Shown here piece by piece: positions 53,467 to 64,000 of a DNA stretch of 64,000 nucleotides. The notes under the pieces are model-generated. The model was given only the letters and a program-made list of their open reading frames with translations, made no database searches and was not told the DNA's origin. Positions within the stretch are counted from its first letter, which is position 1. Each line of letters opens with the position of its first letter. The stretch is taken from assembly GCF_006782915.1 (NCBI RefSeq), contig NZ_VCNP01000022.1, forward strand, positions 50,313-114,312, in the 5' to 3' direction. Source of the stretch: Streptomyces calvus. GTDB taxonomy: Bacteria > Actinomycetota > Actinomycetes > Streptomycetales > Streptomycetaceae. A program made the position numbers and the translations under genes.

Positions 53467-53690
53467 ACTCCCGTACAACGAACGGTTTCCGGCCAATCTT
53501 CTGACGCGCTCCTGACAGAAACCGCGTTGCCCTGCCACTCTTCCCTCGGCCGTGCCACAGCAACCCCACAGCATCTCCCCCCGCTGTGCCGCGGCCGAGG
53601 CTCTCAGCACTTCCGTTCTGCCCGGCCGGCCCACCCGCCGTCCGGTCTCCCCAGGCCGCGCGACCCGCGGCCACGCAGAAGGAGTCAGCG
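53467..53690. other. gene-free interval upstream of the M4 protease gene
   Basis: No gene was seen. The first 80 bp are relatively AT-rich, as expected of a promoter region; the last 15 bp contain the GAAGGAG RBS that fixes the TTG start of the protease. Confidence 0.45.
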
Positions 53691-55733
53691 TTGACCAGTA
53701 CGTCGTCCCACAGACGCACCCCCACGCACCGCCGCGCCGCCGCCGTCGCCCTCGCCGGGGTGGCCGCCCTGGTCGCCACGGCCTTGCAGTCCGGCAGCGC
53801 CACCGCCGCCCCGGAGAAGGCACCGTCGGCGGCGAGCGAGGCCCGGCCCGGGTCCGAGTCGGTACGGCTCACCCCGGCCCAGCGCGCCGAACTGATCCGC
53901 GAGGCGAACGCCACCAAGGCGGACACCGCCAAGGACCTGGGCCTGGGCGCGAAGGAGAAGCTCGTCGTCCGTGACGTCGTCAAGGACCGCGACGGCACCG
54001 TGCACGTCCGCTACGAGCGCACCTACGACGGCCTGCCCGTCCTCGGCGGCGACCTGGTCGTCCAGGGCGACACGGCCGGCGAGGCCGAGTCCGTCGTCAA
54101 GGCCACCCGCGCCGCGGTGAAGCCCGCCACCACCACCGCCGAGGTGCCGGCCGCGCAGGCCGAACGGCAGGCCCTGGCCGCCGCGAAGGCCGAGAAGGCC
54201 GAGGGCGCCGACGTGGACCGCGCCCCGCGCAAGGTCGTCTGGGCCGCCGACGGCAAGCCGGTCGTGGCGTACGAGACGGTCGTCGGCGGTCTCCAGCACG
54301 ACGGCACCCCGCAGGAGCTGCACGTCGTCACGGACGCCACCACGGGCGAGAAGCTGTACGAGTGGCAGGCCGTCCGCAACGGCACCGGCCACACCGTCTA
54401 CAGCGGCACCGTCACCCTGGGCACCACGCAGTCCGGGTCGTCGTACACCCTCACCGACGGGGCGCGCGGCGGGCACAAGACGTACAACCTCAACCGCGGC
54501 ACCTCCGGCACCGGCACGCTGTTCTCCGGCGCCGACGACGTCTGGGGCGACGGCACCCCGTCCAACCTGGAGTCGGCCGCCGCCGACGCCCACTACGGGG
54601 CCGCGCTGACCTGGGACTACTACAAGAACGTGCACGGCCGCAGCGGCATCCGCGGCGACGGCGCCGCCGCCTACTCCCGGGTCCACTACGGCAACAACTA
54701 CGTCAACGCCTTCTGGTCCGACAGCTGCTTCTGCATGACCTACGGCGACGGCTCGGGCAACGCCAACCCGCTGACCTCGATCGACGTCGCCGCGCACGAG
54801 ATGACCCACGGCCTCACCTCGAACACCGCGGGCCTCAACTACAGCGGCGAGTCCGGCGGTCTGAACGAGGCCACCAGCGACATCTTCGGCTCGACGGTCG
54901 AGTTCTACGCCAACAACTCCTCCGACGTCGGTGACTACCTCATCGGCGAGGAGATCGACATCAACGGCGACGGCACCCCGCTGCGCTACATGGACAAGCC
55001 CAGCAAGGACGGCGCGTCCAAGGACAGCTGGTACTCCGGCATCGGCTCGATCGACGTGCACTACTCGTCCGGCCCCGCGAACCACTTCTTCTACCTGCTG
55101 AGCGAGGGCAGCGGCACCAAGACCATCAACGGTGTCACCTACGACTCGCCCACCTCGGACGGCCTGCCGGTGACCGGCATCGGCCGCGCCAAGGCGGAGA
55201 AGATCTGGTTCCGCGCGCTGACCACCAAGTTCACCTCCACCACCAACTACGCGGGCGCCCGCACCGGCACCCTCGCGGCGACCGGTGAGCTGTACGGCAC
55301 GGACAGCGCCGAGTACAAGGCGGTGCAGGACGCCTGGGCGGCCATCAACGTGGGCGCGCGCTCGGGTGGCGGCGGCGGTGGCGGCACCTCCTTCGAAAGC
55401 ACCACCGACGTGTCCGTCCCGGACGCCGGGGCGGCGGTGACCTCCTCGATCACCGTCTCCGGCCGGGCCGGCAACGCGCCCGCCAACCTCCAGGTCGCGG
55501 TGGACATCGTGCACACCTGGCGCGGTGACCTGGTCGTCGACCTGCTGGCCCCGGACGGCACGGCGTACCGCCTGAAGAACAGCAGCTCCGGCGACTCGGC
55601 GGACAACGTCAACGAGACCTACACGGTCAACGCCTCCTCCGAGACCGCCAACGGCACCTGGAAGCTGCGGGTGCAGGACGTGGCACGGTACGACACGGGC
55701 TACATCAACGGCTGGAAGCTCACCTTCCCGTAA
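53691..55733 (+). CDS. secreted thermolysin-like neutral metalloprotease (M4) with C-terminal P domain
   Basis: A 680-residue precursor. TTG 53691 follows GAAGGAG; the signal (THRRAAAVALAGVAALVATA) ends near Ala40. FTP/PepSY pro-domains follow (LTPAQRAELIREAN; VRYERTYDGLPVLGGDLVV). Zinc is bound by His369-Glu-Met-Thr-His373 and Glu393 (GGLNEATSD). After a GGGGGG linker, the last ~110 residues are a proprotein-convertase P domain (SITVSGRAGNAPANLQVAVD...RGDLVVDLLAPDGT). It degrades extracellular protein. Confidence 0.93.
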   Translation: MTSTSSHRRTPTHRRAAAVALAGVAALVATALQSGSATAAPEKAPSAASEARPGSESVRLTPAQRAELIREANATKADTAKDLGLGAKEKLVVRDVVKDRDGTVHVRYERTYDGLPVLGGDLVVQGDTAGEAESVVKATRAAVKPATTTAEVPAAQAERQALAAAKAEKAEGADVDRAPRKVVWAADGKPVVAYETVVGGLQHDGTPQELHVVTDATTGEKLYEWQAVRNGTGHTVYSGTVTLGTTQSGSSYTLTDGARGGHKTYNLNRGTSGTGTLFSGADDVWGDGTPSNLESAAADAHYGAALTWDYYKNVHGRSGIRGDGAAAYSRVHYGNNYVNAFWSDSCFCMTYGDGSGNANPLTSIDVAAHEMTHGLTSNTAGLNYSGESGGLNEATSDIFGSTVEFYANNSSDVGDYLIGEEIDINGDGTPLRYMDKPSKDGASKDSWYSGIGSIDVHYSSGPANHFFYLLSEGSGTKTINGVTYDSPTSDGLPVTGIGRAKAEKIWFRALTTKFTSTTNYAGARTGTLAATGELYGTDSAEYKAVQDAWAAINVGARSGGGGGGGTSFESTTDVSVPDAGAAVTSSITVSGRAGNAPANLQVAVDIVHTWRGDLVVDLLAPDGTAYRLKNSSSGDSADNVNETYTVNASSETANGTWKLRVQDVARYDTGYINGWKLTFP

Positions 55734-55754
55734 ACCCGGACCTACGGCACGCGA

Positions 55755-55790
55755 GCGGCGCCCCGCCTTTCTCCCTGGCGTGGGCGCCGC
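55755..55790 (+). terminator. terminator after the M4 protease gene
   Basis: GCGGCGCCC pairs with GGGCGCCGC, with CGCC/GGCG continuing the stem inside, 22 bp after the stop and just before the DUF1990 start. Confidence 0.7.
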
Positions 55791-55806
55791 CCTACTCTTG
55801 GGTCCC

Positions 55807-56328
55807 ATGTCTTCGGCGGACTTCACCTACGACCACGTCGGCGCTACCCGCGAGCCGGGTTTCTGCCCTCCCGGATTCCACCCCATGCAGGTCCGCACCC
55901 GCATCGGCGAGGGCGAGGAGGTCTTCCGGCGGGCCGCGCAGGCCCTCCTCACCTGGGAGCTGCACCGCGCGCTCGGCGTCGGCGTGGACACCGCCGCCGA
56001 CCGCGCGGCCCCCGACGTCGACGTCACCATCACCCTCGCCGGGGTCGTCAGGGCGCCCTGCCGGGTGGTGTGGACGGTGGAGGAGCGCCGCAGGGCCGGC
56101 TGGGCCTACGGCACCCTCGACGGCCATCCGGAGTGCGGCGAGGAGTCCTTCGTGGTGGACCGCACCGGCGACGGCACGGTGTGGCTGACCGTCTCCGCGT
56201 TCAGCAGGCCGGCGCGCTGGTACTCCCGCGCGGGCGGCCCCGCCACCCGCGGCCTCCAGCACGCCTACGCCCGCCGCTGCGGAAAGGTCCTGCGCCGCCT
56301 GGCCACCCGCGGCGTCGAGGAGGACTGA
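55807..56328 (+). CDS. DUF1990 protein
   Basis: A 173-residue protein with the DUF1990 pattern: FTYDHVGATREP near the start, VVWTVEERRRAGWAYGTLDGHPECGEESF and a C-terminal TRGLQHAYARRCGKVLRRL. It has no signal or membrane helix and its function is unknown. ATG 55807 has no obvious RBS and may be translated leaderless; it lies 74 bp after the metalloprotease gene. Confidence 0.88.
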   Translation: MSSADFTYDHVGATREPGFCPPGFHPMQVRTRIGEGEEVFRRAAQALLTWELHRALGVGVDTAADRAAPDVDVTITLAGVVRAPCRVVWTVEERRRAGWAYGTLDGHPECGEESFVVDRTGDGTVWLTVSAFSRPARWYSRAGGPATRGLQHAYARRCGKVLRRLATRGVEED

Positions 56329-56347
56329 GCGGTCACGGGCGCCGCCG

Positions 56348-58966
56348 TCACCGCATCAGCAGCCCCGCCGCCTCCACCAGGTCCTCCGACGGGACGGCGA
56401 CCAGGCCCGGTTCGGCTCCCGAGGCGAGCAGCCGGTGGGCCGGCAGGATGCGCACGGTGTAGCCGAAGGGGCCCGTACGGTCCAGGGAGAGCGGGCCCTC
56501 GTACACCCAGCGGCCCTCCGGGTCGGGGGCGCCCACCGGTTTCAGCGGCACGGCCGAGGCGTCGGTGATGCGGTCCTCCTCGTCCACCCGCCCGGTCACC
56601 GCCTGCACCTCGACGTCGTCCGGGCCGAGTTCGCCGAGGTCGACCCGCACCCGCAGCGCGAGCGTGGTGCCGAGCTCCGCGGTCGCCGTCGTCACGGACG
56701 TCTCGACGTGGTCGACGCTCACCGCGGGCCAGGCGCCGCGCACCCTCGCCTTCCACTCGGCCAGGGCCCGCGCGGAGTCCGGGTCCATGGCGCGGTGCGC
56801 GCGGGCGGCGGGCGCGTACAGGCGCTCCACGTACTCGCGGACCATGCGGCCGGCCAGCACCTTCGGGCCGAGCAGGCTCAGCGTGCGGCGGACCATCTCG
56901 ATCCAGCGGTCCGGCAGCCCGCTGTCGCCGCGCTCGTAGAAGCGCGGGGTGATCCGCTGCTCCAGCAGGTCGTAGAGGGCGGCGGCCTCTATGGCGTCGC
57001 GCCGGTCCGGGTCGGTGCCGGCGCCGTCCGCGGTGGGGATGGCCCAGCCGAAGTCGGGCTGGAAGAACTCGTCCCACCAGCCGTCCAGCACCGACAGGTT
57101 GAGGCAGCCGTTGAGCGCGGCCTTCATGCCGCTGGTGCCGCACGCCTCCAGCGGCCTGAGCGGGTTGTTCAGCCAGATGTCGCAGCCGGGGTAGAGCTTC
57201 TGCGCCATCGCCATGCCGTAGTCGGGCAGGAACACGATCCGGTGCCGCACCCGCGGGTCGTCGGCGAACCTCACCAGTTCCTGGATGAGCCGCTTGCCGC
57301 CCTCGTCGGCCGGGTGCGCCTTGCCCGCCACCACGATCTGCACCGGCCGCTCGGGATGCAGCAGCAGCTCCGTCAGCCGGTCCCGGTCGCGCAGCATCAG
57401 CGTCAGCCGCTTGTACGACGGGACGCGCCGCGCGAACCCGATGGTCAGCACGTCCGGGTCGAGCACCCCGTCGATCCAGCCCAGTTCGGCCGTGCCGGCG
57501 CCGCGCTGCCGCCAGGAGGCGCGCAGCCGCTCGCGCACCTCCAGCACCAGCAGCTCGCGCAGGGACCGGCGCAGGTCCCAGATGTCCTGGCCGGGGATGT
57601 CGGCGACGGAGTCCCAGCGGTCGGAGTCGCCGACGCTCAGCGCCTCCTCGGCGCGCTGGGCACCGATCTGCCGGGCGCCGAGCCGGAACACCTCGGGGGC
57701 GACCCAGGTGGGTGCGTGCACTCCGTTGGTCACGGAGGTGATCGGCACCTCCTCCGGGTCGAAGCCCGGCCAGAGCCCGGCGAACATCTCGCGGCTGACG
57801 TGGCCGTGCAGCAGCGAGACGCCGTTGGCGCGCTGGGCGAGGCGCAGGCCCATCACGGCCATGTTGAACAGGTCGGGCCGGCCGCCGGGATACGTCTCCG
57901 TGCCGAGCCGGAGGATGCGGTCGACCTGGATGTCCGGCAGTTCGGCGTGCGGTCCGAAGTGACGGGCGACCAGGTCGCGGTCGAAGCGGTCGATGCCGGC
58001 CGGGACGGGCGTGTGCGTGGTGAACACCGTTCCCGCCCGCACGGCTTCCAGGGCCGCCTCGAAGTCCAGTCCGCGCGCGCCCAGTTCGGCGATGCGCTCC
58101 AGGCCGAGGAAGCCGGCGTGCCCCTCGTTGGTGTGGAAGACCTCGGGTTCGGGGTGCCCGGTCAGCCTGCAGTACGTGCGGACCGCGCGGACACCTCCTA
58201 TGCCGAGCAGCATCTCCTGCAGCAGCCGGTGTTCGCTGCCGCCGCCGTAGAGCCGGTCGGTGACGCCGCGTTCGCCGAGGTCGTTCTCCTCGACGTCGGA
58301 GTCCAGCAGCAGCAGCGGGACCCTGCCGACCCGGGCCAGCCAGATCCGGGCGCGCAGCGAGCGGTCGCCGGGCAGGGCGAGGGTGATCCGGGCAGGGGTG
58401 CCGTCGGGCTCCGTGAGCTGGTCCAGGGGCAGCTCGTGGGGGTCGAGGACGGGGTAGTGCTCCTGCTGCCAGCCGTCGCGGGACAGGGACTGGCGGAAGT
58501 AGCCGTGCCGGTAGAGCAGGCCGACGCCGATGAGGGGCGCGCCGAGGTCGCTGGCGGCCTTGAGGTGGTCGCCGGCGAGGATGCCGAGTCCGCCGGAGTA
58601 CTGCGGCAGGGCGGCGGTGATGCCGAACTCCGGGGAGAAGTAGGCGACGGCGGCGGGCAGCCGGTCGTCCTGCGCCTGGTACCAGCGGTCGCCGGTCAGG
58701 TAGGCGTGCAGATCGCCCGCGACCGCCTCGAGGCGGTCCAGGAAGTCGCGGTCGCCGGCCAGGTCGGTGAGCCGGTCGGCCGGCACGCTGCCGAGCAGCC
58801 GCACCGGGTCGCAGCCGACGGCCGCCCAGCGTCCCGGGTCGACGGAGCGGAACAGGTCACGGGTTCCGGCGTGCCAGGACCAGCGCAGATTGCGGGACAG
58901 GTCGTTCAGGGGCCGGAGGGGGTCGGGGAGCACGGGTCGGACGGTGAATCGACGGATCGCCTTCAC
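56348..58966 (-). CDS. glgP: alpha-glucan (glycogen/maltodextrin) phosphorylase
   Basis: An 872-residue GT35 phosphorylase that releases glucose-1-phosphate from alpha-1,4-glucans. GTG 58966 (VKAIRRFTVRP) follows GAGGTGG. The N-terminal DUF3417 domain is NDLSRNLRWSWHAGTRDLF; PLP region: PLEACGTSGMKAALNG (Lys is the PLP ligand). Length fits the long actinobacterial GlgP. Its gene is divergent from the S8 protease gene and convergent with the DUF1990 gene. Confidence 0.94.
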   Translation of the reverse strand: MKAIRRFTVRPVLPDPLRPLNDLSRNLRWSWHAGTRDLFRSVDPGRWAAVGCDPVRLLGSVPADRLTDLAGDRDFLDRLEAVAGDLHAYLTGDRWYQAQDDRLPAAVAYFSPEFGITAALPQYSGGLGILAGDHLKAASDLGAPLIGVGLLYRHGYFRQSLSRDGWQQEHYPVLDPHELPLDQLTEPDGTPARITLALPGDRSLRARIWLARVGRVPLLLLDSDVEENDLGERGVTDRLYGGGSEHRLLQEMLLGIGGVRAVRTYCRLTGHPEPEVFHTNEGHAGFLGLERIAELGARGLDFEAALEAVRAGTVFTTHTPVPAGIDRFDRDLVARHFGPHAELPDIQVDRILRLGTETYPGGRPDLFNMAVMGLRLAQRANGVSLLHGHVSREMFAGLWPGFDPEEVPITSVTNGVHAPTWVAPEVFRLGARQIGAQRAEEALSVGDSDRWDSVADIPGQDIWDLRRSLRELLVLEVRERLRASWRQRGAGTAELGWIDGVLDPDVLTIGFARRVPSYKRLTLMLRDRDRLTELLLHPERPVQIVVAGKAHPADEGGKRLIQELVRFADDPRVRHRIVFLPDYGMAMAQKLYPGCDIWLNNPLRPLEACGTSGMKAALNGCLNLSVLDGWWDEFFQPDFGWAIPTADGAGTDPDRRDAIEAAALYDLLEQRITPRFYERGDSGLPDRWIEMVRRTLSLLGPKVLAGRMVREYVERLYAPAARAHRAMDPDSARALAEWKARVRGAWPAVSVDHVETSVTTATAELGTTLALRVRVDLGELGPDDVEVQAVTGRVDEEDRITDASAVPLKPVGAPDPEGRWVYEGPLSLDRTGPFGYTVRILPAHRLLASGAEPGLVAVPSEDLVEAAGLLMR

Positions 58967-59230
58967 AAGCCACCTCGGCGGGTTCGTGAGAGACGCGGTG
59001 TGCGTCCGGGCATCGCTGCCGACAGTACCGGCGCGCACACGCTCCGGGCGGGAGGCCGTGGGACACGGGAGGCGCCGCACCCCCGGGCAAACGATTCACC
59101 GCACGACGGATATGGCCGATTCCGCCCCCATAGGCGTCCTTGTCGCGCTTCGTCCCGCACGAGAAGCTGCCACCACCCCGGTGGGCGGGAGCGCGCCGCG
59201 CCGGGCCCGGGCGAGGAGGGGACGCGGATC

Positions 59231-60472
59231 ATGGCACGGACGCGAGCGCGGCGGCTGCGCCGGGCGGGGGTCGTGACGGCGGTGCTGTGCGCCGCGGCGG
59301 TGCCGGCCGTCGGCCCTCCCGCGCACGCCGCCCCGCAGGGGCGGATCCTCGGCGCCGGTGCGCCCGGCTCCGTGACCGGCAGCTATCTGGTCACGCTGAA
59401 GGACCAGACGGCGGCCCGGTCGGCGGCGGGCCGGGACCTCGCCGACCGGTACGGGGTGAGCGTCACCCACACCTACGGCACGGTGCTGAACGGTTTCGCC
59501 GTACGGGCCGACGCGCAGGCGGCCGGACGGCTCGCGGCCGACCCGCGGGTCGCCTCGGTCACCCAGGACACGCGGGTCGTGCAGGACTCGCGGGTCGTGC
59601 AGGACTCGCGGGTCGTGCAGGAGGGCGGCGCGCCGCGGAACCCGCCGTCGTGGGGACTGGACCGGATCGACCAGCGGGACCTGCCGCTGGACGGGCGCCG
59701 CTCCACGCCGGGGCCGGCGGGCGCCGGGGTGACGGTCTACGTGATCGACAGCGGCGTCCGCGTCTCGCACCGGGACTTCGGCGGACGGGCGCGCCACGGC
59801 TGGGACTTCGTGGAGAACGACCGGACCGCGCAGGACGGCAACGGACACGGCACGCAGGTCGCCGGGATCGCCGCGGGCACGTCGTACGGGGTGGCGAGCA
59901 GGGCGGAGATCGTCTCGGTGCGGGTCCTGGACGACCGGGGCGCGGGCACCACGGCCCAGGTGATCGCGGGCGTCGACTGGGTGACCCGGAACGCGCGCGG
60001 GCCCGCGGTCGCCAATCTGAGCCTGGGCGGTTTCCACAACGCGCAGCTGAACGCCGCCGTGCGCGCCTCCGTCGCGTCCGGCGTCACCTACACGGTCGCC
60101 GCGGGCAACGGAGGAAGGGCGGCCGCACTGTACTCGCCGGCGGGCGTCCGGCAGGCCGTCACGGTGGGAGCGACCGACCGGCAGGACAAGAAACCGGCCT
60201 TTTCCAACATCGGTTCCGGCGTCGACCTGTTCGCACCGGGGGTGTCGATCACCTCGGCGTCCGCCGCGAGCGACACCGGCCGGGCCACCCGCTCGGGTAC
60301 GTCGATGGCGGCGCCGCACGCGGCGGGCGCGGCGGCGCTGTACCTCGCCGAGCACCGGCGGGCGACCCCGGCTCAGGTGGCGAAGGCGCTGGTCGAGGGC
60401 GCGACGAGCGGCACGGTGACCGGGCCCGGGCCCGGCTCGCCGAACCGGCTGCTGCGGGTGCCGGGCGCCTAG
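59231..60472 (+). CDS. secreted subtilisin-like serine protease (S8)
   Basis: A 413-residue precursor. The signal peptide ([19 protein letters not shown]) ends near residue 34; an I9 pro-domain ([17 protein letters not shown] ... [17 protein letters not shown]) follows. The catalytic triad is Asp173 (YVIDSG), His206 (NGHGTQ) and Ser358 ([11 protein letters not shown]). Three 18-bp repeats coding DSRVVQ lie at the pro-domain/catalytic junction. ATG 59231 follows GAGGAGGGG. Confidence 0.93.
   Translation: MARTRARRLRRAGVVTAVLCAAAVPAVGPPAHAAPQGRILGAGAPGSVTGSYLVTLKDQTAARSAAGRDLADRYGVSVTHTYGTVLNGFAVRADAQAAGRLAADPRVASVTQDTRVVQDSRVVQDSRVVQEGGAPRNPPSWGLDRIDQRDLPLDGRRSTPGPAGAGVTVYVIDSGVRVSHRDFGGRARHGWDFVENDRTAQDGNGHGTQVAGIAAGTSYGVASRAEIVSVRVLDDRGAGTTAQVIAGVDWVTRNARGPAVANLSLGGFHNAQLNAAVRASVASGVTYTVAAGNGGRAAALYSPAGVRQAVTVGATDRQDKKPAFSNIGSGVDLFAPGVSITSASAASDTGRATRSGTSMAAPHAAGAAALYLAEHRRATPAQVAKALVEGATSGTVTGPGPGSPNRLLRVPGA
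59567..59620 (+). repeat. 18-bp in-frame tandem repeat in S8 protease pro-domain junction
   Basis: Three copies of GACTCGCGGGTCGTGCAG (first copy GACACG-) encode D(T/S)RVVQ x3 at residues 113-130, directly before the mature domain. Confidence 0.9.
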
Positions 60473-60736
60473 CCGCGTCCCCGGCGGGTGCCGGGCGGCA
60501 GGGGTGCGGCGAGGTGCCGGCGCGGGTGGGAGCGGGCCCACCGGGGGCCGGCTCGGCGCCGTGCGGACGGGGCCGGTCTTGTGTGTCGACATACGCGCGA
60601 GTAGTTAACAAAGTGCCGGATTGCCCACCCGAACAGTGTGGGAAGGCTCCTGCGGGTACACCCCACAGGAACACCACGCAGGACCCACCTCCCCACAGTC
60701 ATCCGCCCACCCACGTTGACGCGGACAGGAGCGGTC
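60473..60736. other. gene-free interval upstream of glgE
   Basis: No gene was seen. GTACACCCCACAGGAA and CTCCTGCGGGTAC give partial dyads near 60650, and the region around 60590-60620 is AT-rich (GTAGTTAACAAAG), as expected for a promoter. ACAGGAG precedes glgE. Confidence 0.45.
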
Positions 60737-62781
60737 ATGCCCGCCAAGCACCACTCGTCCTCGCCCCCGGAACCCGGCCGCCGGGAGCCCTCCGGCCCCC
60801 CGGTCTCCGTGGGGCGCATCCCCGTCCTCGACGTCCGGCCGATGGTCCGGCAGGGCCGCCGCCCGGCCAAGGCCGTGACCGGCGAGTCGTTCGAGATCTC
60901 GGCCACCGTGTTCCGGGAGGGGCACGACGCGGTGGCCGCCAATGTCGTCCTGAAGGATCCCGAGGGGCGCCCGGGGCCGTTCACGCCGATGCGGGAGCTG
61001 GCGCCGGGCACGGACCGGTGGGGGGCGACCGTCACCGCGGGCGCGCCCGGGCTGTGGTCGTACACCGTGGAGGCGTGGGGCGACCCGGTGTCCACCTGGC
61101 GGCACCACGCGCGGATCAAGGTGCCGGCCGGGCTGGACACGGAGCTGGTGCTGGAGGAGGGCGCCCGGCTGTACGAGCGGGCGGCGGCCCAGGTCCCGGA
61201 CGCGGGGTCCAGAGGTGTGCTGCTCGCGGCCGTCGGCGCCCTGCGCGACGAGAGCCGTGCGGCGGCGTCCCGGCTGGCGGCGGCGCTGACGCCGGAGGGG
61301 GACCGGGTGCTGGCCCGTCATCCGCTGCGGGAACTGGTCCCCAGCAGTGCCCCGCTGCCGCTGCTGGTGGAACGCGAACGGGCCCTGCTCGGCTCCTGGT
61401 ACGAGTTCTCCCCCCGCTCGGAGGGCACCCCCGAACAACCCCCCGGCACCTTCGACACCGCCGCCCGCCGCCTGCCGGCCGTCGCCGCGATGGGCTTCGA
61501 CGTCGTCTCCCTCCCGCCCGTCCACCCCCTCGGCACCACCTTCCGCAAAGGCCCCAACAACCCCCTGAACGCGGGCCCTCCCGACGTCGGCGTGCCCTGG
61601 GCCATCGGCTCCCCCGAAGGGGGCCACGACGCCGTCCACCCGGACCTGGGCACGGTGGAGGACTTCGCCCGCTTCGTGGCCCGCGCCGGCGAACTCGGCC
61701 TGGAGGGCGCCCTGGACTTCGCCCTGCAGTGCTCCCCCGACCATCCCTGGGTCCACAAGCGCCCCGAGTGGTTCCACCACCGCCCCGACGGCTCCATCGC
61801 CCACGCCGAGAACCCGCCGAAGAAGCACCAGGACATCTATCCGATCGCCTTCGACGCCGACATGGACGGCCTCGTCGCCGGGACCGGGCGCGTCCTGCGG
61901 TTCTGGATGGGCCACGGGGTGCGGATCTTCCGCGTGGACAACCCGCACACCAAACCGGTCGTCTTCTGGGAGCGGGCCATCGGCGAGATCAACCGCGTCG
62001 ATCCCGACGTCATCTTCCTGGCCGAGGCGTTCACCCGCCCCGCGATGATGCACACCCTGGCCCAGATCGGCTTCCAGCAGTCCTACACCTACTTCACCTG
62101 GCGCAACACCAAGCAGGAACTCACCGAGTACCTGACCGAGCTGTCCGGCGACGCCCCCTCCTACATGCGGCCCAACTTCTTCGCCAACACCCCGGACATC
62201 CTGCACGCCTACCTCCCGCACGGCGGCCGGCCCGCCTTCGAGGTCCGCGCCGTCCTGGCCGCCACCCTCTCGCCCACCTGGGGCATCTACAGCGGCTACG
62301 AACTGTGCGAGAACACTCCGCTGCGCGAGGGCAGCGAGGAGTACCTCGACAGCGAGAAGTACCAGCTCAAACCCCGCGACTGGGAAGCCGCCGCACGCGA
62401 GGGCCGCACCATCGCGCCCCTCGTCACCCGCCTCAACACCATCCGCCGGGAGAACCCGGCCCTGCGGCAGCTGCGCGACCTCCACTTCCACGACGCCGAC
62501 CAGGACGCGGTCATCGCGTACTCCAAGCGGCAGGGTTCGAACACGGTTCTGGTCGTGGCCAACCTCGACCCGCACCACACCCAGGAGGCCACGGTCTCGT
62601 TGGACATGCCGCAACTCGGCCTGGACTGGCACGAGTCGGTACCGGTGCGCGACGAGCTCACCGGCGAGACCTATCAATGGGGCAGGGCCAACTACGTGCG
62701 CCTCGAACCGGGCATCGCGCCCGCACACGTCTTCCGTGTCCTGCGACCGTCCAGCCCGTCGATCGGAGGGTCACCCACAAC

Positions 62782-62785
<4 letters not shown>
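60737..62785 (+). CDS. glgE: alpha-1,4-glucan:maltose-1-phosphate maltosyltransferase
   Basis: A 682-residue GH13_3 enzyme that builds alpha-glucan from maltose-1-phosphate. The N-terminal beta domains ([33 protein letters not shown]) precede the barrel, with nucleophile Asp401 ([11 protein letters not shown]) and acid/base Glu430 ([13 protein letters not shown]). ATG 60737 follows ACAGGAG. The next gene, treS, starts in the glgE stop (ATGA). The S. coelicolor enzyme of this locus has a solved structure, as I recall. Confidence 0.96.

Positions 62786-64000
<1,215 letters not shown>

Overview
The window is high-GC actinobacterial chromosome, almost certainly Streptomyces. The evidence is the third-position GC bias, frequent GTG/TTG starts, dense long antisense reading frames, and a gene order that, as far as I remember it, matches the S. 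coelicolor core around SCO5440-SCO5501 (gatCAB, rmdB, ligA, mnmA, iscS-like, dipeptide ABC operon, gcvT-gcvH-glyA-sdaA, glgX, glgP, glgE, treS). No rRNA, tRNA, phage, complete IS or CRISPR was seen.

Layout. 1-2388: gatC-gatA-small membrane gene-gatB (cut by the window edge), the amidotransferase operon for Gln-tRNA(Gln)/Asn-tRNA(Asn), all minus. 2537-10429: minus-strand run with a c-di-GMP GGDEF/EAL protein, NAD-dependent DNA ligase, a MetE-like protein, an SDR, a LOG-type protein and a methyltransferase. 10504-13936: DUF427, an alpha/beta hydrolase, an 18-bp x 19 tandem array, mnmA and a peptidoglycan amidase. 13977-17353: a four-gene minus-strand block that looks foreign to this core: an EspG-like protein, an unknown beta-rich protein, a 391-residue protein with type VII-effector-like features and a DUF3093-like membrane protein. 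17539-21963: cysteine desulfurase, two tiny membrane proteins, a FabR/DesT-like TetR regulator with repeated operator-like sites, a thioesterase and a TRIC-type channel. 22052-28300: a five-gene peptide ABC importer whose last ATPase carries a very long acidic tail. 28731-31154: two SseB-like proteins and a P-loop ATPase. 31384-36071: a tandem glycine riboswitch followed by gcvT, gcvH, glyA and sdaA, a coherent glycine/serine catabolic block. 36456-40852: a GH25 lysozyme with a MITE-like element at its stop codon, an NADP oxidoreductase, an EF-hand protein, a frameshifted GNAT gene, an RsbW-like ATPase and an enoyl-CoA hydratase. 40935-43544: two paralogous L,D-transpeptidase lipoproteins. 43734-46010: glgX. 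46174-53466: four consecutive half-ABC exporters that form two heterodimer pairs. 53691-60472: M4 metalloprotease, DUF1990 protein, glgP and an S8 protease. 60737-64000: glgE and the start of treS, overlapping by 4 bp.

Functional themes. glgX, glgP, glgE and treS together describe glycogen/alpha-glucan turnover linked to trehalose through maltose-1-phosphate. The lysozyme, amidase and two Ldts act on peptidoglycan. The glycine riboswitch plus gcvTH/glyA/sdaA turn excess glycine into one-carbon units, serine and pyruvate.

Most unusual points: the T7SS-like cassette; the 3'-end-associated GC-rich tandem arrays (18, 47 and 52 bp units), two of which repeat the stop codon of the adjacent gene; a 183-bp element with 18-bp perfect terminal inverted repeats and CTAG duplications; and an ABC exporter pair in which one subunit has lost its Walker motifs while its partner has lost the signature motif. 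Starts were chosen from RBS position and homology knowledge only; no database search was possible.
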